Positions 37,280-47,509 of a stretch of 64,000 nt of DNA are shown here, piece after piece. Source of the stretch: Symbiodinium natans (Eukaryota > Sar > Dinophyceae > Suessiales > Symbiodiniaceae). The stretch's first letter is position 1, and every line of letters starts with the position of its first letter. The position numbers and the translations under genes were made by a program. The DNA is taken from assembly GCA_905221605.1 (NCBI GenBank), contig CAJNDS010002424.1, forward strand, positions 1,132,709-1,196,708, read 5' to 3'. The notes beneath the pieces were generated by a model. It was not told where the DNA came from, did no database searches, and was given only the letters and a program-made list of their open reading frames with translations.

Positions 37280-37455
37280 GTTTTAGGAGTTTAGGAGTTG
37301 AGGAGTTCAGGAGTTTAGGAGTTTAGGAGTTTAGGAGTTTAGGAGTTTAGGAGTTGAGGAGTTCAGGAGTTTAGAAGTTTAGGAGTTTAGGAGTTCAGGA
37401 GTTCAGGAGTTGAGGAGTTTGGAGTTTAGGGTTTAGGAGTTTAGGGGTTGGGGAT
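37280..37455 (+). repeat. TTTAGGAG octamer array
   Basis: An 8-bp variant of the telomere unit (TTTAGGAG, with TTGAGGAG and TTCAGGAG) over about 175 bp, with an apparent internal duplication of a ~60-bp block. Confidence 0.9.
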
Positions 37456-37464
37456 GTTTAGGGG

Positions 37465-37569
37465 TTGGGATGTTCCCCCCTTATATTGAAAGTCCTTAAT
37501 AGGGACGATAATGGGGGGGGGTACCTATAATCCCTATTAAGACTGCTAGTAGAATGGGGAACATCCCAA
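37465..37569. mobile_element. MITE family A copy 5
   Basis: TTGGGATGTTCCCCCCTTAT...AAGTCCTTAATAGGGA and right arm CCCTATTAAGACTGCTAG...GGGGAACATCCCAA. 105 bp, unbroken. Confidence 0.85.
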
Positions 37570-37589
37570 AGTTTAGGGTGCAGGACCTT

Positions 37590-37990
37590 AGGGTTTAGGA
37601 GTTTGGGATTTGCGGTTTAGGGTTTATGGGGGTGGTGTAATTAGGGTTGAGGTTTCATGGGGTCTTTCGGGCTTAGGCCTGAAAGCGCTCTTGCAATCTA
37701 TCCGCAGAACATTCCATAGATTTGAAATTAAACTTAAACCCTAAACCCTAACCCCTGAACCCTGAACCCTAAACCCTTGCCCCCCCCCCCAAATGTGTTT
37801 CGGAGTGCGTTGTGCTCTCTTCTGGATCTGGCGTCTCTGAGGTTGAGGTGTCTATTCGCTTGACCTCTCTGCAACCGACTCCCCAGTTCAGCAACCAAAC
37901 CACCTAGAAGGTTGCAGGGTTCGGATTTTTTTTTGGGGGGTTTAGGGTTTAGGGTTTAGGGTTTAGGGTTTAGGGTTTAGGGTTTAGGGT
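37590..37990. repeat. Telomere-like runs in both orientations
   Basis: TTTAGGG-type at 37585-37630, CCCTAAA at 37735-37778 followed by poly-C, and a clean TTTAGGG array at 37938-37990. Confidence 0.85.
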
Positions 37991-38008
37991 CATTGTGCCT
38001 GGTCTCAG

Positions 38009-38050
38009 TCGGTGACTCTGCTCCCGGATGGTGCGGTGAGCACTTCGGAC
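38009..38050 (+). CDS. Short exon with consensus GTAAGT donor
   Basis: Acceptor GGTCTCAG, + frame VTLLPDGAVSTSD, donor GAC|GTAAGT at 38051. It matches the canonical splice consensus at both ends, showing ordinary GT-AG splicing on the + strand here. TTTAGGG-type repeats lie on both sides, so the opposed-flank pattern does not hold for this one. Confidence 0.5.
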
Positions 38051-38149
38051 GTAAGTTCCTCCAGCCTCTGGCCAGCATTCCTGGCTTCGTGGTTTAGGGT
38101 TTAGGGTTTAGGGCTTAGGGTTTAGGGTTTAGGGTTTTAGGGTTCAGGG

Positions 38150-38239
38150 CTGGTTCTTAGTAGGGAAGGAGGTACCCTATATACTCCCTTAAAGGGTATA
38201 TATAGGGCCCTAATTCCCTCATTCCCTACTAAGAACCAG
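38150..38239. mobile_element. MITE-like element, family F, perfect 18-bp TIRs
   Basis: Ends CTGGTTCTTAGTAGGGAA and TTCCCTACTAAGAACCAG are exact reverse complements. 90 bp. A diverged relative may lie at 62040-62140 (TTGTTCTTAACAAGG...CTAAGAACCA). A TTTAGGG array touches the left end. Confidence 0.85.
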
Positions 38240-38364
38240 GGGGTCCTCTGGGCAATCCGGATTCACCCGAAACGCTAAACCCTAGTACCTTAGTATCATA
38301 CCCTACACCCTAAACCTTAAACCCAGCCTAAACCCTAAACGTCCTTGTACATTTTTGGGGAAGG

Positions 38365-38425
38365 AGATGCCGAGGGCTGACTGCCGAATTCGTCCCATCA
38401 TGTCTACCGACTTTCAGGCTTGAAA
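38365..38425 (+). CDS. Possible terminal exon (RADCRIRPIMSTDFQA)
   Basis: + frame KEMPRADCRIRPIMSTDFQA then TGA. CCCTAAA-type repeats lie on both sides. No clear acceptor; good codon pattern. Confidence 0.35.
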
Positions 38426-38479
38426 CCCCTAAAACCTAAACCCTAAATTCCGACACGGCCTGCTTAGGCCGTACCCACC

Positions 38480-38990
38480 CGTTTCTAGGGTGCCTGGACC
38501 CAGAACTACACCCGGCAGCCTAGAAACACCTTTACTGGATGCACAATGGGTGGTTCCATTGGAGGGTGATCACATTCAGCCCTTGGGCGACCGCTCAAGT
38601 GGTGCCTTTCTTACATCAATGGGAGCCCCCAAGATCCTCCTCTTTTCATGCCTGAGCAGGAATCCCTTGGTGGTTTTGTTCCCTGTGGGGTACAGCCCCC
38701 TGACATCCCCAAACTCTTGTTGCAGCCCTCCACTCGTGAGAACTTGGAATTGAGGGTGGCAGCCCTCAACTCTTAAACCCTGGGCAATGGTTTGGGTGAT
38801 GGCCTGTGAAGCTCACAGGGGAGGGTGAAATCAATGACAATTGTTGGACTGCATTGGAAACATGTGCCTTCGCGTGACATGCCGCCCCCCCCCCCCCCCC
38901 CCCAACACCCCTGGGCGTGTCTGGGGCGCCATTTTGACATGGTACTTACTGCCGCTGCAGTTAACACACCCCCTCCCCTCGTTTGGGGTT
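38480..38990. other. Unique DNA with an 88-codon open frame
   Basis: The + frame 38490-38753 is open without telomere-like units and encodes a Pro/Leu-rich peptide; no domain recognised. A poly-C tract lies at 38883-38903. It could be a small gene or fortuitous. Confidence 0.3.
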
Positions 38991-39024
38991 GGTTTATAAC
39001 TTGAGTTTAGAGTTTAGGTTTACG

Positions 39025-39120
39025 GTGACTGTTTTTAAACATGTGGAGGGCGGGCCCGGGCCACAAGCCACAGAGGTAGTATAAAATATCTATTTAAATT
39101 TCCGTGTGTTTAAATGTATA
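39025..39120. repeat. Left copy of the repeat flanking the minisatellite
   Basis: GAGGTAGTATAAAATAT, preceded by TTTTTAAACATG and GGGCGGGCC, and followed by TTTAAATTTCCG. The same features in the same order are found at 41190-41295, so the minisatellite is bracketed by direct repeats of about 100 bp. Confidence 0.7.
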
Positions 39121-39249
39121 ATCTAAGTGCCCTTGCTTTGCCCTGGCACTTGGGGCAACTCGCCGACGCCTGGAATTGGTTTTGGTGCTTTTCAGTGGTT
39201 TGGATAGAAAAATACTCGAGGGGCTCTCGGGGGGCCTTTGGGGTTTCTG

Positions 39250-41070
39250 GGCTTTTGCAGGCTTTTCAGGGCCGTGGGAAGCCAGAAAGTCCTAGGTTTC
39301 TGCGGGCTTTGGGGCCTTTCAGGGGTGGGAAGAAGCCAGAAAACACCCTAGGACAATGGACAATGTCCTAGGTTTCTGTGGGCTTGGGGCCTTTCAGGGG
39401 TGGGAAGAAGCCAGAAAACACCATAGGACAATGTCCTAGGTTTCTGGTGCTTGGGGCCTTTCAGGGGTGGGAAGAAGCCAGAAAACACCCTAGGACAATG
39501 TCCTAGGTTTCTGTGGGCTTGGGGCCTTTCAGGGGTGGGAAGAAGCCAAAAAACACCCTAGGACAATGTCCTAGGTTTCTGGTGCTTGGGGCCTTTCAGG
39601 GGTGGGAAGAAGCCAGAAAACACCCTAGGACAATGTACTAGGTTTCTGGTGCTTGGGGCCTTTCAGGCGTGGGAAGAAGCCAGAAAACACCCTAGGACAA
39701 TGTCCTAGGTTTCTGGGGCTTGGGGCCTTTCAGGGGTGGGAAGAAGCCAGAAAACACCCTAGGACAATGTCCTAGGTTTCTGTGGGCTTGGGGCCTCTCA
39801 GGGGTGGGAAGAAGCGAAAACGCCCTAGGACAATGTCCTAGGTTTCTGTGGCCTTGGGGCGTTTCAGGGGTGGGAAGAAGCCAGAAAACCCCCCAGGACA
39901 ATGTCCTAGGTTTCTGGGGCTTGGGGCCTTTCAGGGGTGGGAAGAAGCCAGAAAACACCCTAGGACAATGTCCTAGGTTTCTGGGGCTTGGGGCCTTTCA
40001 GGGGTGGGAAGAAGCCAGAAAACACCCTAGGACAATGTCCTAGGTTTCTGGTGCTTGGGGCCTTTCAGGGGTGGGAAGAAGCCAGAAATCACCCTAGGAC
40101 AATGTCCTAGGTTTCTGGGGCTTGGGGCCTTTCAGGGGTGGGAGCCAGAAAACACCCTAGGACAATGTCCTAGGTTTCTGGTGCTTGGGGCCTTTCAGGG
40201 GTGGGAAGAAGCCAGAAAACACCCTAGGACAATGTCCTAGGTTTCTGGGGCTTGGGGCCTTTCAGGGGTGGGAAGAAGCCAGAAAACACCCTAGGACAAT
40301 GTCCTAGGTTTCTGTGGGCTTGGGGCGTTTCAGGGGTGGGAAGAAGCCAGAAAACACCCCAGGACAATGTCCTAGGTTTCTGGGGCTTGGGGCCTTTCAG
40401 GGGTGGGAAGAAGCCAGAAAACACCCTAGGACAATGTCTAGGTTTCTGGGGGCGTGGGGCCTTTCAGGGGTGGGAAGAAGCCAGAAAACACCCTAGGACA
40501 ATGTCCTAGGTTTCTGGCTTGGGGCCTTTCAGGGATGGGAAGAAGCCAGAAAACACCCTAGGACAATGTCCTAGGTTTCTGGGGCTTGGGGCCTTTCAGG
40601 GGTGGGAAGAAGCCAGAAAACACCCTAGGACAATGTCCTAGGTTGCTCTTTCAGGGGTGGGAAGAAGGCAGAAAACACCCTAGGACAATGTCCTGGGTTT
40701 CTGTGGGCTTGGGGCCTTTCAGAAAACACCCTAGGACAATATCCTAGGTTTCTGTGGCTTGGGAAGCCAGAAAACGCCCTAGGACAATGTCCTAGGTTTC
40801 TGTGGGCTTGGGGCCTTGCAGGGGTGGGAAGAAGCCAGAAAACACCCTAGGACAATGTCCTAGGTTTCTGGGGCTTGGGGCCTTTCAGGGGTGGGAAGAA
40901 GCCAGAACACACCCTAGGACAATATCCTAGGTTTCTGTGGGCTTGGGGCCTTTCAGGGGTGGGAAGAAGCCGGAAAACACCCTCGGACAATGTCCTCGGT
41001 TTCTGGGGCTTGGGGCCTTTCAGGCGTGGGAAGAAGAAGGCAGAAAACAGCTTAGGACAATGTCCCAGGG
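39250..41070. repeat. 67-bp minisatellite, about 26 copies
   Basis: Unit: the hairpin CCTAGGACAATGTCCTAGG (8-bp stem, AAT loop), then TTTCTGGGGCTTGGGGCC, TTTCAGGGGTGGGAAGAAG and CCAGAAAACAC. Period 67 measured between 39959 and 40026. Some copies are shortened (40640-40760). Since 67 is not a multiple of three and stop codons are rare, several frames remain open on both strands; these are not genes. Confidence 0.97.
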
Positions 41071-41141
41071 CTGAAAGCCTCCAAGCCATTACAAAAGTCT
41101 AAGCCCAAACCCCAACCCACAACAACACCTTCAACCGACAG

Positions 41142-41180
41142 CAGGCAGCCGACGTCGTGGACGACCCCGTTTCCACGGGG
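41142..41180 (+). CDS. Possible short exon (QAADVVDDPVST)
   Basis: Acceptor CGACAG, + frame QAADVVDDPVSTG, donor-like GGG|GTAAT. Lies between the minisatellite and its right flanking repeat. Confidence 0.3.
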
Positions 41181-41189
41181 TAATTTTAA

Positions 41190-41295
41190 TGGTGATGGTT
41201 TCCGGGTGTTTAAAAAAGGGGCGGCCCCACCCAACCCCTCACGGAGGTAGTATAAAATATTTGTTTTATTTATTTAAATGTCCGCATATTAAAAA
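41190..41295. repeat. Right copy of the repeat flanking the minisatellite
   Basis: GTGTTTAAAAAAGGGGCGGC, then GAGGTAGTATAAAATAT and TTTAAATGTCCGC, matching 39025-39120 in the same orientation. Confidence 0.7.
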
Positions 41296-41485
41296 ATAGG
41301 CACCGTAGGTTTTAGGGTTGCGGCCCTTCAGGAGGCATTCTTTGGGGATGGGTGCTGCAGGGATGCTCGGCAGGATTCTCTGCAGGATTCTTTGGGCACT
41401 GCAGTGATGTTCCGCGGGAAAGGTTGCTTCAACACAACTGCTCAGCAAAGTTCTTTTTGGGGGCACCGGCCAGGAGACCCGGTTC

Positions 41486-41583
41486 AAAATTTACGAAAAG
41501 GGGCCCAACTCTAGACCCCCCAAATAGTAGGATTCCCTTCTAGTAAGGGCCCCAATAAGGTACCCCTATTTCGGAAACCCCCA
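41486..41583. mobile_element. MITE-like element, family B, copy 4
   Basis: TTTACGAAAAGGGGCCC on the left; GGTACCCCTATTTCGGAAA on the right. The interior CCCCAAATAGTAGGATTCCC is shared almost exactly with the copy at 61524-61634. Confidence 0.8.
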
Positions 41584-41639
41584 GGTGAGATCGCCGAGCT
41601 ATCTAACAACCCCACACCAAGAGTGGGGAACAAGCAACA

Positions 41640-42080
41640 AAGTGATGTCGCAGGTCGGATAGTGTATGAACACCCTAAACCCTAAACCCTGAACGAGTCT
41701 ATTACTATTGGGCCGGGTGCTATGTTTAAGGGCAGGCGATGGGTTACACAAGGCACTGTGTGTATCTTGGCGGGCCAATTTGGGCTCCCCAACGACCTCC
41801 CCAGCAGGAGGCCGAAGCCCGAAACCCTAAACTGAGGGTGTAGGGTTTAGGGGTTCAGGGTTTTAGGGTGTAGGATTTAGGGGTTGAAGGTTGCGGGTTG
41901 AGGGCTTAGGTCAGGGGTTTACAGTTTACAGTTTAGGGTTGAGAAGATAAGAGATTTTGAGTTGCCCCAGATAGACAGTTGAATTCTAATCAGGGTGTTT
42001 AGGGCTTACTTCAGCCACCCCCGAAGCAACTTTTTGCAGGCTTTGATTGCGCTACCACTTGTAGGATTCTTCGGTATCCC
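41640..42080. other. Telomere-like runs and unique DNA
   Basis: CCCTAAA at 41672-41692 and 41820-41832, and TTTAGGG variants at 41835-41945. No exon recognised. Confidence 0.5.
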
Positions 42081-42420
42081 ACGCCCTAAACCTAAACCCT
42101 AGGGACCTAAACCCTAAACCTAAACCCTAAACCCTAAACCCTAAACCCTAAACCCTAAACCCCAGGTTCGCGGCTTTCAAGGTAGGTGTCTCAACCCTGG
42201 GTGTCACAGCTTCCCAGGTCTGCTGCTCGGGCCGGCCAGCTCACCAGGCTTGCGTGGCAGCTGCTTTTCATGTTGGGCCCTAAACCCTATAACCCCATAA
42301 CCCTATAACCCCATAAACCTAAAACCCTAAAAACCCTATAACCCTATAACCCTGAACCCTAGAACCCTATAAGCCTATAACCCTATAACCCTATAACCCT
42401 ACACCCTAAACCTTAAGGTT
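42080..42420 (-). repeat. CCCTAAA array and CCCTATAA variant array
   Basis: 42082-42165 CCCTAAA; 42285-42412 CCCTATAA/CCCATAA octamers, a distinct homogenised variant. A tiny possible exon (VRGFQ, with GTAGGT donor at about 42182) lies between them. Confidence 0.9.
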
Positions 42421-42884
42421 CTTTGAAGTTTGAAGTGTCTGAGCCTCCTCCCAAACCTTACGATTCTTGAAGTGTCTGGACCTCCTCTTCATGCTGTGCA
42501 TGGTCATTGTCTGGAACTGCCACAGCTCCTATCCATAGCAATGCCTGTACATTGTACACATCCTCGCGCGTGCCCGAGTCGTTGCAGCATCCCACGACCT
42601 CGAACTACTTCCCACTCAGACCCAAACAAAAAGAAGAGCTGCTGCAGGGTCTCGGGCTTAGGGTTTAGGGTATAGGGTTTAATTGGGGTTTAGGGTTTAG
42701 GATTCACAGTTTAGGGTATGCATGCAAGAGGCAAGCATCCACACCAGTGCGGTCAGAAACTGCTGGGACACCCAAGGCACAAAAGTCTCAATTCCCCAAG
42801 AACCCATGTATGTAAAATATTCGGGCCACTGATGATATGGACCTCCGAAAGGGTACCTCTATGTCCGTGGGCTGTAATAAAGAC

Positions 42885-43028
42885 TTGAACCCTAAACCCT
42901 AGACCCGAAGCCCTAAACCCTAAACCCTAAACCCTACACCCTAAACCCTAAACCCTAAACCCTAAACCCTAAACCCTAAACCCTAAACCCTAAACCCTAA
43001 ACCCTAAACCCTAAACCCTAAACCCAAG
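42885..43028 (-). repeat. CCCTAAA array
   Basis: About 20 units with a few CCCTACA. Marks the left edge of a telomere-repeat-poor stretch. Confidence 0.95.
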
Positions 43029-43068
43029 CCCAAATATCCCTAACCCTGAACCCTTTGTCTGTCATCAG

Positions 43069-43120
43069 GCCCTCCTCCACCTGAAGACGTTTAGTCCTCT
43101 TCCCACACGAGGCTGTCGCC
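43069..43120 (+). CDS. Exon-like island (ALLHLKTFSPLPTRG)
   Basis: Acceptor TGTCATCAG, + frame ALLHLKTFSPLPTRGCR, donor-like GTGTTTGGG at 43121. CCCTAAA array upstream; a family B element follows. Product unknown. Confidence 0.45.
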
Positions 43121-43129
43121 GTGTTTGGG

Positions 43130-44190
43130 CGATTAGGGCTGATGTGGGTGTTTCCGAAATTAGGGGTATACCGTATTATTGGTGTCCTGAGTATAACGTA
43201 ATCCTACGATTTGGGGGTCTATTTCGGGGTCCCCTATTTTTGTAACCCTTTATATGGTGAATTCTCTAAGTTCGGGTCCTTTTTTGGGGTACCCTGCATA
43301 TGAGGCGCCGCCTTATAATCGCAACCCGAAAAGGGACCTAATTTGGAGAACCCCCCCCCCCCCCCCACATAGGTCGTATAAGCCCCCTAAAGGCCATGTT
43401 TCCAGGTTTCGCGCTCTTAGGTTAGCCAAGTGACCCTAAAACCCCAAGCCCACAAGCTTCCTGGTGCGGCCTTTTGGTTGAAAAGATCACAGGACGGCTA
43501 TGAGATAATGTAGGTAGGGGTCGGCATAACTACTTATTCATGATCGCTATAAAATTTTACTATAGTAAACCCCAAAGCCCTATTCTAATTATGTCGGCCC
43601 CTATAGTACTTACTTCCGGGCTGTGGGTCAAACCCTTCAACCCCAAGCATGTCCCGATCACTGATTAGCCGCATGTCCGCACATGTGCCGGATTCGGATT
43701 TGTGCGGAAGACTTCGGGGCTCAAATTGTTTCGGTTTTCATGCTGCTGCGCTAAGGAATGCAAAACACAGAAACGCTTTGAACATCGAATTTGCTAATTG
43801 GCCATGAATTGCAGAAAGGAAGGAAGAAGGCAACGACCACAGGGGTTTTGCTAGAAGCCGCGCGAACTTGCTTTGAGAGCATCTTACCAGGTACCGCTGG
43901 CAGACTCCGTGCAGGCAAGCTTGACAGAACATCGTGCCATCAATCGGAATGCATGAAAAGCCATAGGGCTCCGTCTCCATTCTATACCTGGGATGCGTGC
44001 AGTGTGTTTGCAATTAGGAGAGAGAGGTGGAAAAGAGGCCCCCCCACACAACCCAGTATACCACGACCACGACGGCTCCAATACAACTGAACCAGACCAC
44101 AGACACGGATAGCCCGACCAAATTCATGTAATGTTGGGATTTCCGAAAAAAGGGGTACCCTCATATACCCTTTTCTAAACCAAAATACGC
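43130..44190. other. Element-rich stretch without telomere arrays
   Basis: Family B end sequences at 43142-43260 and 44132-44180. Positions 43500-43625 (TAGGTAGGGGTCGGCATAAC ... TATGTCGGCCCCTATAG) form an inverted-repeat element related to those near 5820 and 44570. Overlapping open frames on both strands at 43738-44090 have no recognised domain. Confidence 0.45.
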
Positions 44191-45700
44191 CGCGGTGATT
44201 TTGCAAGAAGTATTGGCGCGCGAAAATAAGAGCCATTATGAACGAAGTGAAAGCCCCAAGAAAGCAACCAACATCGCGCGCAAAAACCACTTGCGCTTTA
44301 ACATATTTTATAAGCGGCTTTTACAATTTAAAGAGTGCGCAACAAAGATATTGAACTGTACTCGCATTAGTAGTGTTCTTACTTCGCTCTTAAATTTATT
44401 ACGTTGCTTGCATTAATTTACAAACGAAAGAATATTGCTCACTTCGTGTTTTTATTCATACCATTCCGGGCCGCAAGAAGATATTAGAATTATAACCTTG
44501 CCAGAATCCTACCTTCCATTTGTGACATCACGAATTTCTGGTTGTGACGATGAGAACCCTCTTCTGGTTGTACTATAGGGGTCGGAAAAAAGCACTACTA
44601 GTATTCCCTTATGGTCCCTGTCTAAGAATACTATCCGAACAAAACCCCTGTTCGAATCATTAAGGCCCCTATATTGAAAATATTGTTCTGGGCATGCTCC
44701 AATCCCTTGCCCTCTGCAATTTTACAAGCCTGCCGTACGTGCTCCAAAACCTCATAAATCCTTCCCAAACCCGTCACACGAGCATTGTGTTTGATAGAAT
44801 TGGTTTTCCTCAACAACATAGAGGAAAAATGAAGTTCCCTATTGAAGGATAGGGCAACCGAAGGTTTCTTTCTTCAGCCTACAGAATTAGAGGCTTGATA
44901 TTCAAGTATATAGAGGATAGAAGAGGTTTCCTGGTAGAATGCAGAGGAAATAGATGCTCCTGGTGTCGTGATCAGAAGAAGAGTGTAGACTAGAGAAGGT
45001 TCACCTGAAAGTTGGAGGAAATACGGTCCAAAGCATCAACTTGTCAAGTCATGAAATCTGGAGATGAAATAGATAGTTTCTTATTCTGGTAGGAGGCAAA
45101 TCAAGTGTTATTCCTGCTGTGGAACGCGTGCAGAGGATGTGCAAGTGTCTTCTTTTAATCGAGATTCACGGGAAGACCTGTGCATCCTCGATGTTTTGAC
45201 GGTAAACCTATTTGTTAACCTGTCGCCTGTATTGCCTCGAGATCTGGAACAATAAGGGAGAAATGCTGCAACAATTGGAGGCTTTTCTACCAAGATGTTC
45301 CTATTAAACTGTATGTATAGTCAATAAGGTATATCTCCAGCAAGCAAAGCGAAGGTTGTGCCAACGAATCTCCAAAGAATGTGTCTTTCTAATGGCAACT
45401 GCAGACATGCCACTCTAAACTTATAAACTCTAAACACTACACCCTAAACCAAGATTCTTCAGGTACGAGGCTCGCTGCAAGTGAGTCTTGCAGTTTCACT
45501 CTTCCGCAAAGATCCAGGTACGTTTATGGAAAATGCCAGGGCGGCCCAAAGTAGTTCCATAATGCAGGCGTTCCTTGTGGGATTTCGGTACATGGATCCA
45601 TGGAACACGTGGCGCTGGCTGAGCCTTGCAAGACCTCAAGGCATTGATGGTTTACAGAGAGATGCTCAGCCAGTCTTGTTCAGTTAATAACACACTCTTA
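44190..45700. other. AT-rich segment of different composition
   Basis: Clearly more AT-rich than the surroundings and without CCCTAAA until 45420. Holds a 73-codon + frame (44195-44416) with the basic peptide KSHYERSESPKKATNIARKN and unrelated short frames. Repeated purine-rich phrases (AGAGGATAGAAGAGG, CAGAGGAAATAG) occur at 44820-45070. Possibly an inserted or degenerated mobile segment; no family is recognised. Confidence 0.4.
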
Positions 45701-45712
45701 CATTGGGATGCT

Positions 45713-45840
45713 CCCCCTTATCCTAACACTGCTTATTAGGGAATATGATAGTATGGTACCCCCAATTACTACCCATATGATTATATGGTAACCCCCATTA
45801 CCCCTGTTAAGGACTGTTAGTATAAGGGGGAACATCCCAA
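45713..45840. mobile_element. MITE family A copy 6
   Basis: TTGGGATGCTCCCCCTTATC and TTAAGGACTGTTAGTATAAG...AACATCCCAA. The interior has an extra GGTACCCCC/ATATGATT duplication; 128 bp, no telomere sequence. Confidence 0.85.
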
Positions 45841-45849
45841 CGCTTACAT

Positions 45850-46117
45850 CAGCGGTGATGATGCCGAGACGCTCGGTACCCTGCTTCCTGCAACTTGCCT
45901 CAGGAAGGAGAAGCCATTCGTGGCCACCAGAGGGCTACACACGGATAAGATACTGGCGAAACTGCAATTCCCCACTTTTCCCCTCTCGAGCTTCTCCCTG
46001 GCCAGCCCCCCCCCCCCCCTGCCTTCTGTCCTTGAAGTGAAGGTTTTAGCAGCTGCAGCTACTATTTCGCTCTTTCCTCCATTTCACGTCACCGCTTTGT
46101 TCGACGAGAGAGTGTGA
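45850..46117 (+). CDS. Possible exon after family A element
   Basis: The + frame is open for about 89 codons after TACATCAG: SGDDAETLGTLLPATCLRKE, KPFVATRGLHTDKILAKLQF and on to LFDERV*. It contains a poly-C tract translated as prolines. No domain recognised; the first 50 codons look more protein-like than the rest. Confidence 0.35.
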
Positions 46118-46132
46118 GTCTTGGGCCTTGTC

Positions 46133-46240
46133 CTTGGTAGCCCAGTGGTACCCATTACCCTTTTTTTGGGTTCTGGGGTCCCTTATATAAGAACCAACCC
46201 AAAAAAGGGTGCCCTTATTACGACATGGTTACTGGGCTAT
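46133..46240. mobile_element. MITE-like element, family C, copy 4
   Basis: Ends TTGGTAGCCCAGTGGTACCC and GGTTACTGGGCTAT. The best-preserved copy, with ~15-bp inverted ends TAGCCCAGT / ACTGGGCTA. Confidence 0.75.
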
Positions 46241-46364
46241 GAAGTGTCGGGCATGCACAAGGTTTCGGGTTCAGTGCTTTTGGGGTCGGCTTACTCCTCT
46301 CAAGCTGAGCTCTTGCCCCGACTGCCCGTCCTCCTTACTAAGCCGGGAGTTCCCCTTCAGGCTA

Positions 46365-46925
46365 TTTAAGGGTTTAGGGCTTGGGGGTTTAGGGGTTTAT
46401 ATAGGGGTTTCGGGTTTACGGCTTAAGGTTTAGGGCTTAGGGTCTTCTAAGCCCTAACTCCTGGACCCTGGGTGCTGCAGCCCCCCCCCCCATCCCGCTT
46501 TCTCTTCAGCTCATCGACATGGTTTGTACGGCTCTCTACAGCGCCCCAGACACGAAGGTCACCCCAAGCTACAAAGGTCACCCCTAAACCCCAAACCCTA
46601 AACCCCAAGCCCATAAAAAGCCCCACAGTCCCAAATCCTCCGGCCTCATTGTTGTCCACAAAAATGAGAGTTTTTGGAGCCGCGAGATGGATCGAATGGA
46701 TGATTGAAGGACCACATAAAGAACACGAAAAGAAGGGTCCAAGGGCCAAGCAGGCCAAGCCCGTATCATGTGAGCCAAGTTCCATGACCCCCCTAAACCT
46801 TAAACCCGAAACCCTAAACCCTAAACCCTAAACCCTAAGCCGTAAGCCCTAAGCCCTAAGCCCTAAGCCCTAAACCCTAAACCCTAAACCCTAAACCCTA
46901 AACCCTAGCCCTAAACCCTAAACTA
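46365..46925. repeat. Telomere-like runs, mixed; CCCTAAA array at right
   Basis: TTTAGGG variants at 46368-46445, unique DNA with a 119-codon + frame of low confidence (46472-46831), then CCCTAAA/CCCTAAG units at 46795-46925 upstream of the next exon island. Confidence 0.8.
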
Positions 46926-46937
46926 CACCCTATCCCT

Positions 46938-47053
46938 GACTCGAAGCCCCGCGTCGACACTCGGGGCGAGCTCATCTGGTGGACTTGGTCTGCGCAAGCT
47001 GTCTCTGATCCGTGGAATGCTGAGGGTCCCTCCACTACAACGATGCGGTCCAG
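46938..47053 (+). CDS. Exon-like island (GELIWWTWSAQAVSDPWN)
   Basis: + frame DSKPRVDTRGELIWWTWSAQ, AVSDPWNAEGPSTTTMRS, ending at AGG|GTTTAGGG where the repeat provides GT. CCCTAAA array on the left (to 46925), TTTAGGG array on the right (47054-47135). Trp-rich; product not recognised. Confidence 0.5.
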
Positions 47054-47135
47054 GGTTTAGGGTTTAGGGTTTAGGGTTTAGGGTTTAGGGTTTAGGGTTT
47101 TAGGTTTCAGAGTTTTAGGGTTTAGGGTTTAGGGT
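47054..47135 (+). repeat. TTTAGGG array
   Basis: About seven clean units, then TTTTAGG variants, directly after the preceding exon island. Confidence 0.95.
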
Positions 47136-47280
47136 GCATCACGCACCCACGCACCACCGGAGCTTCCACCCTGAACCCCAAAATGGAAAATGGTGACCCC
47201 TGCTTTATTGTTTCAATGAAAGGTCTGAATCATCAAGAGAAACCCGACTAGAGAATGTAGCTCGCGTGCTTACCGGTATA

Positions 47281-47373
47281 CTAGGTCCTTAGGGCATTTT
47301 CTATTTGCCCTAATTGGGTTTAAGAGTGTCATATTCAGGAATATGTTTTCACAGGGTCTTTAGGGCCATCCTA
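47281..47373. mobile_element. Short dispersed element, family G, copy 2
   Basis: GTTTAAGAGTGTCATATTCA and GGAATATGTTTTC match 27352-27445; ends CTAGG/CCTAG. Confidence 0.55.
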
Positions 47374-47509
47374 GCATACAGGAGAATTGAGTGTTGAGCT
47401 CTCTTTGAAGACAGGGCCTGCAAGCTTTGGCCAGATCATCCCTTCTTCGTACGGTCCTGCATCAGTTATCTCTGGAGGTTCTTGCTTTCGGTTTGGTAAG
47501 TGTTGTGAT

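Noticed and set aside
39692-41102. Open frames of 60-107 codons on both strands
   Set aside because: Minisatellite readings (GPFRGGKKPENTLGQCPRFL); the 67-bp period shifts the frame each copy.
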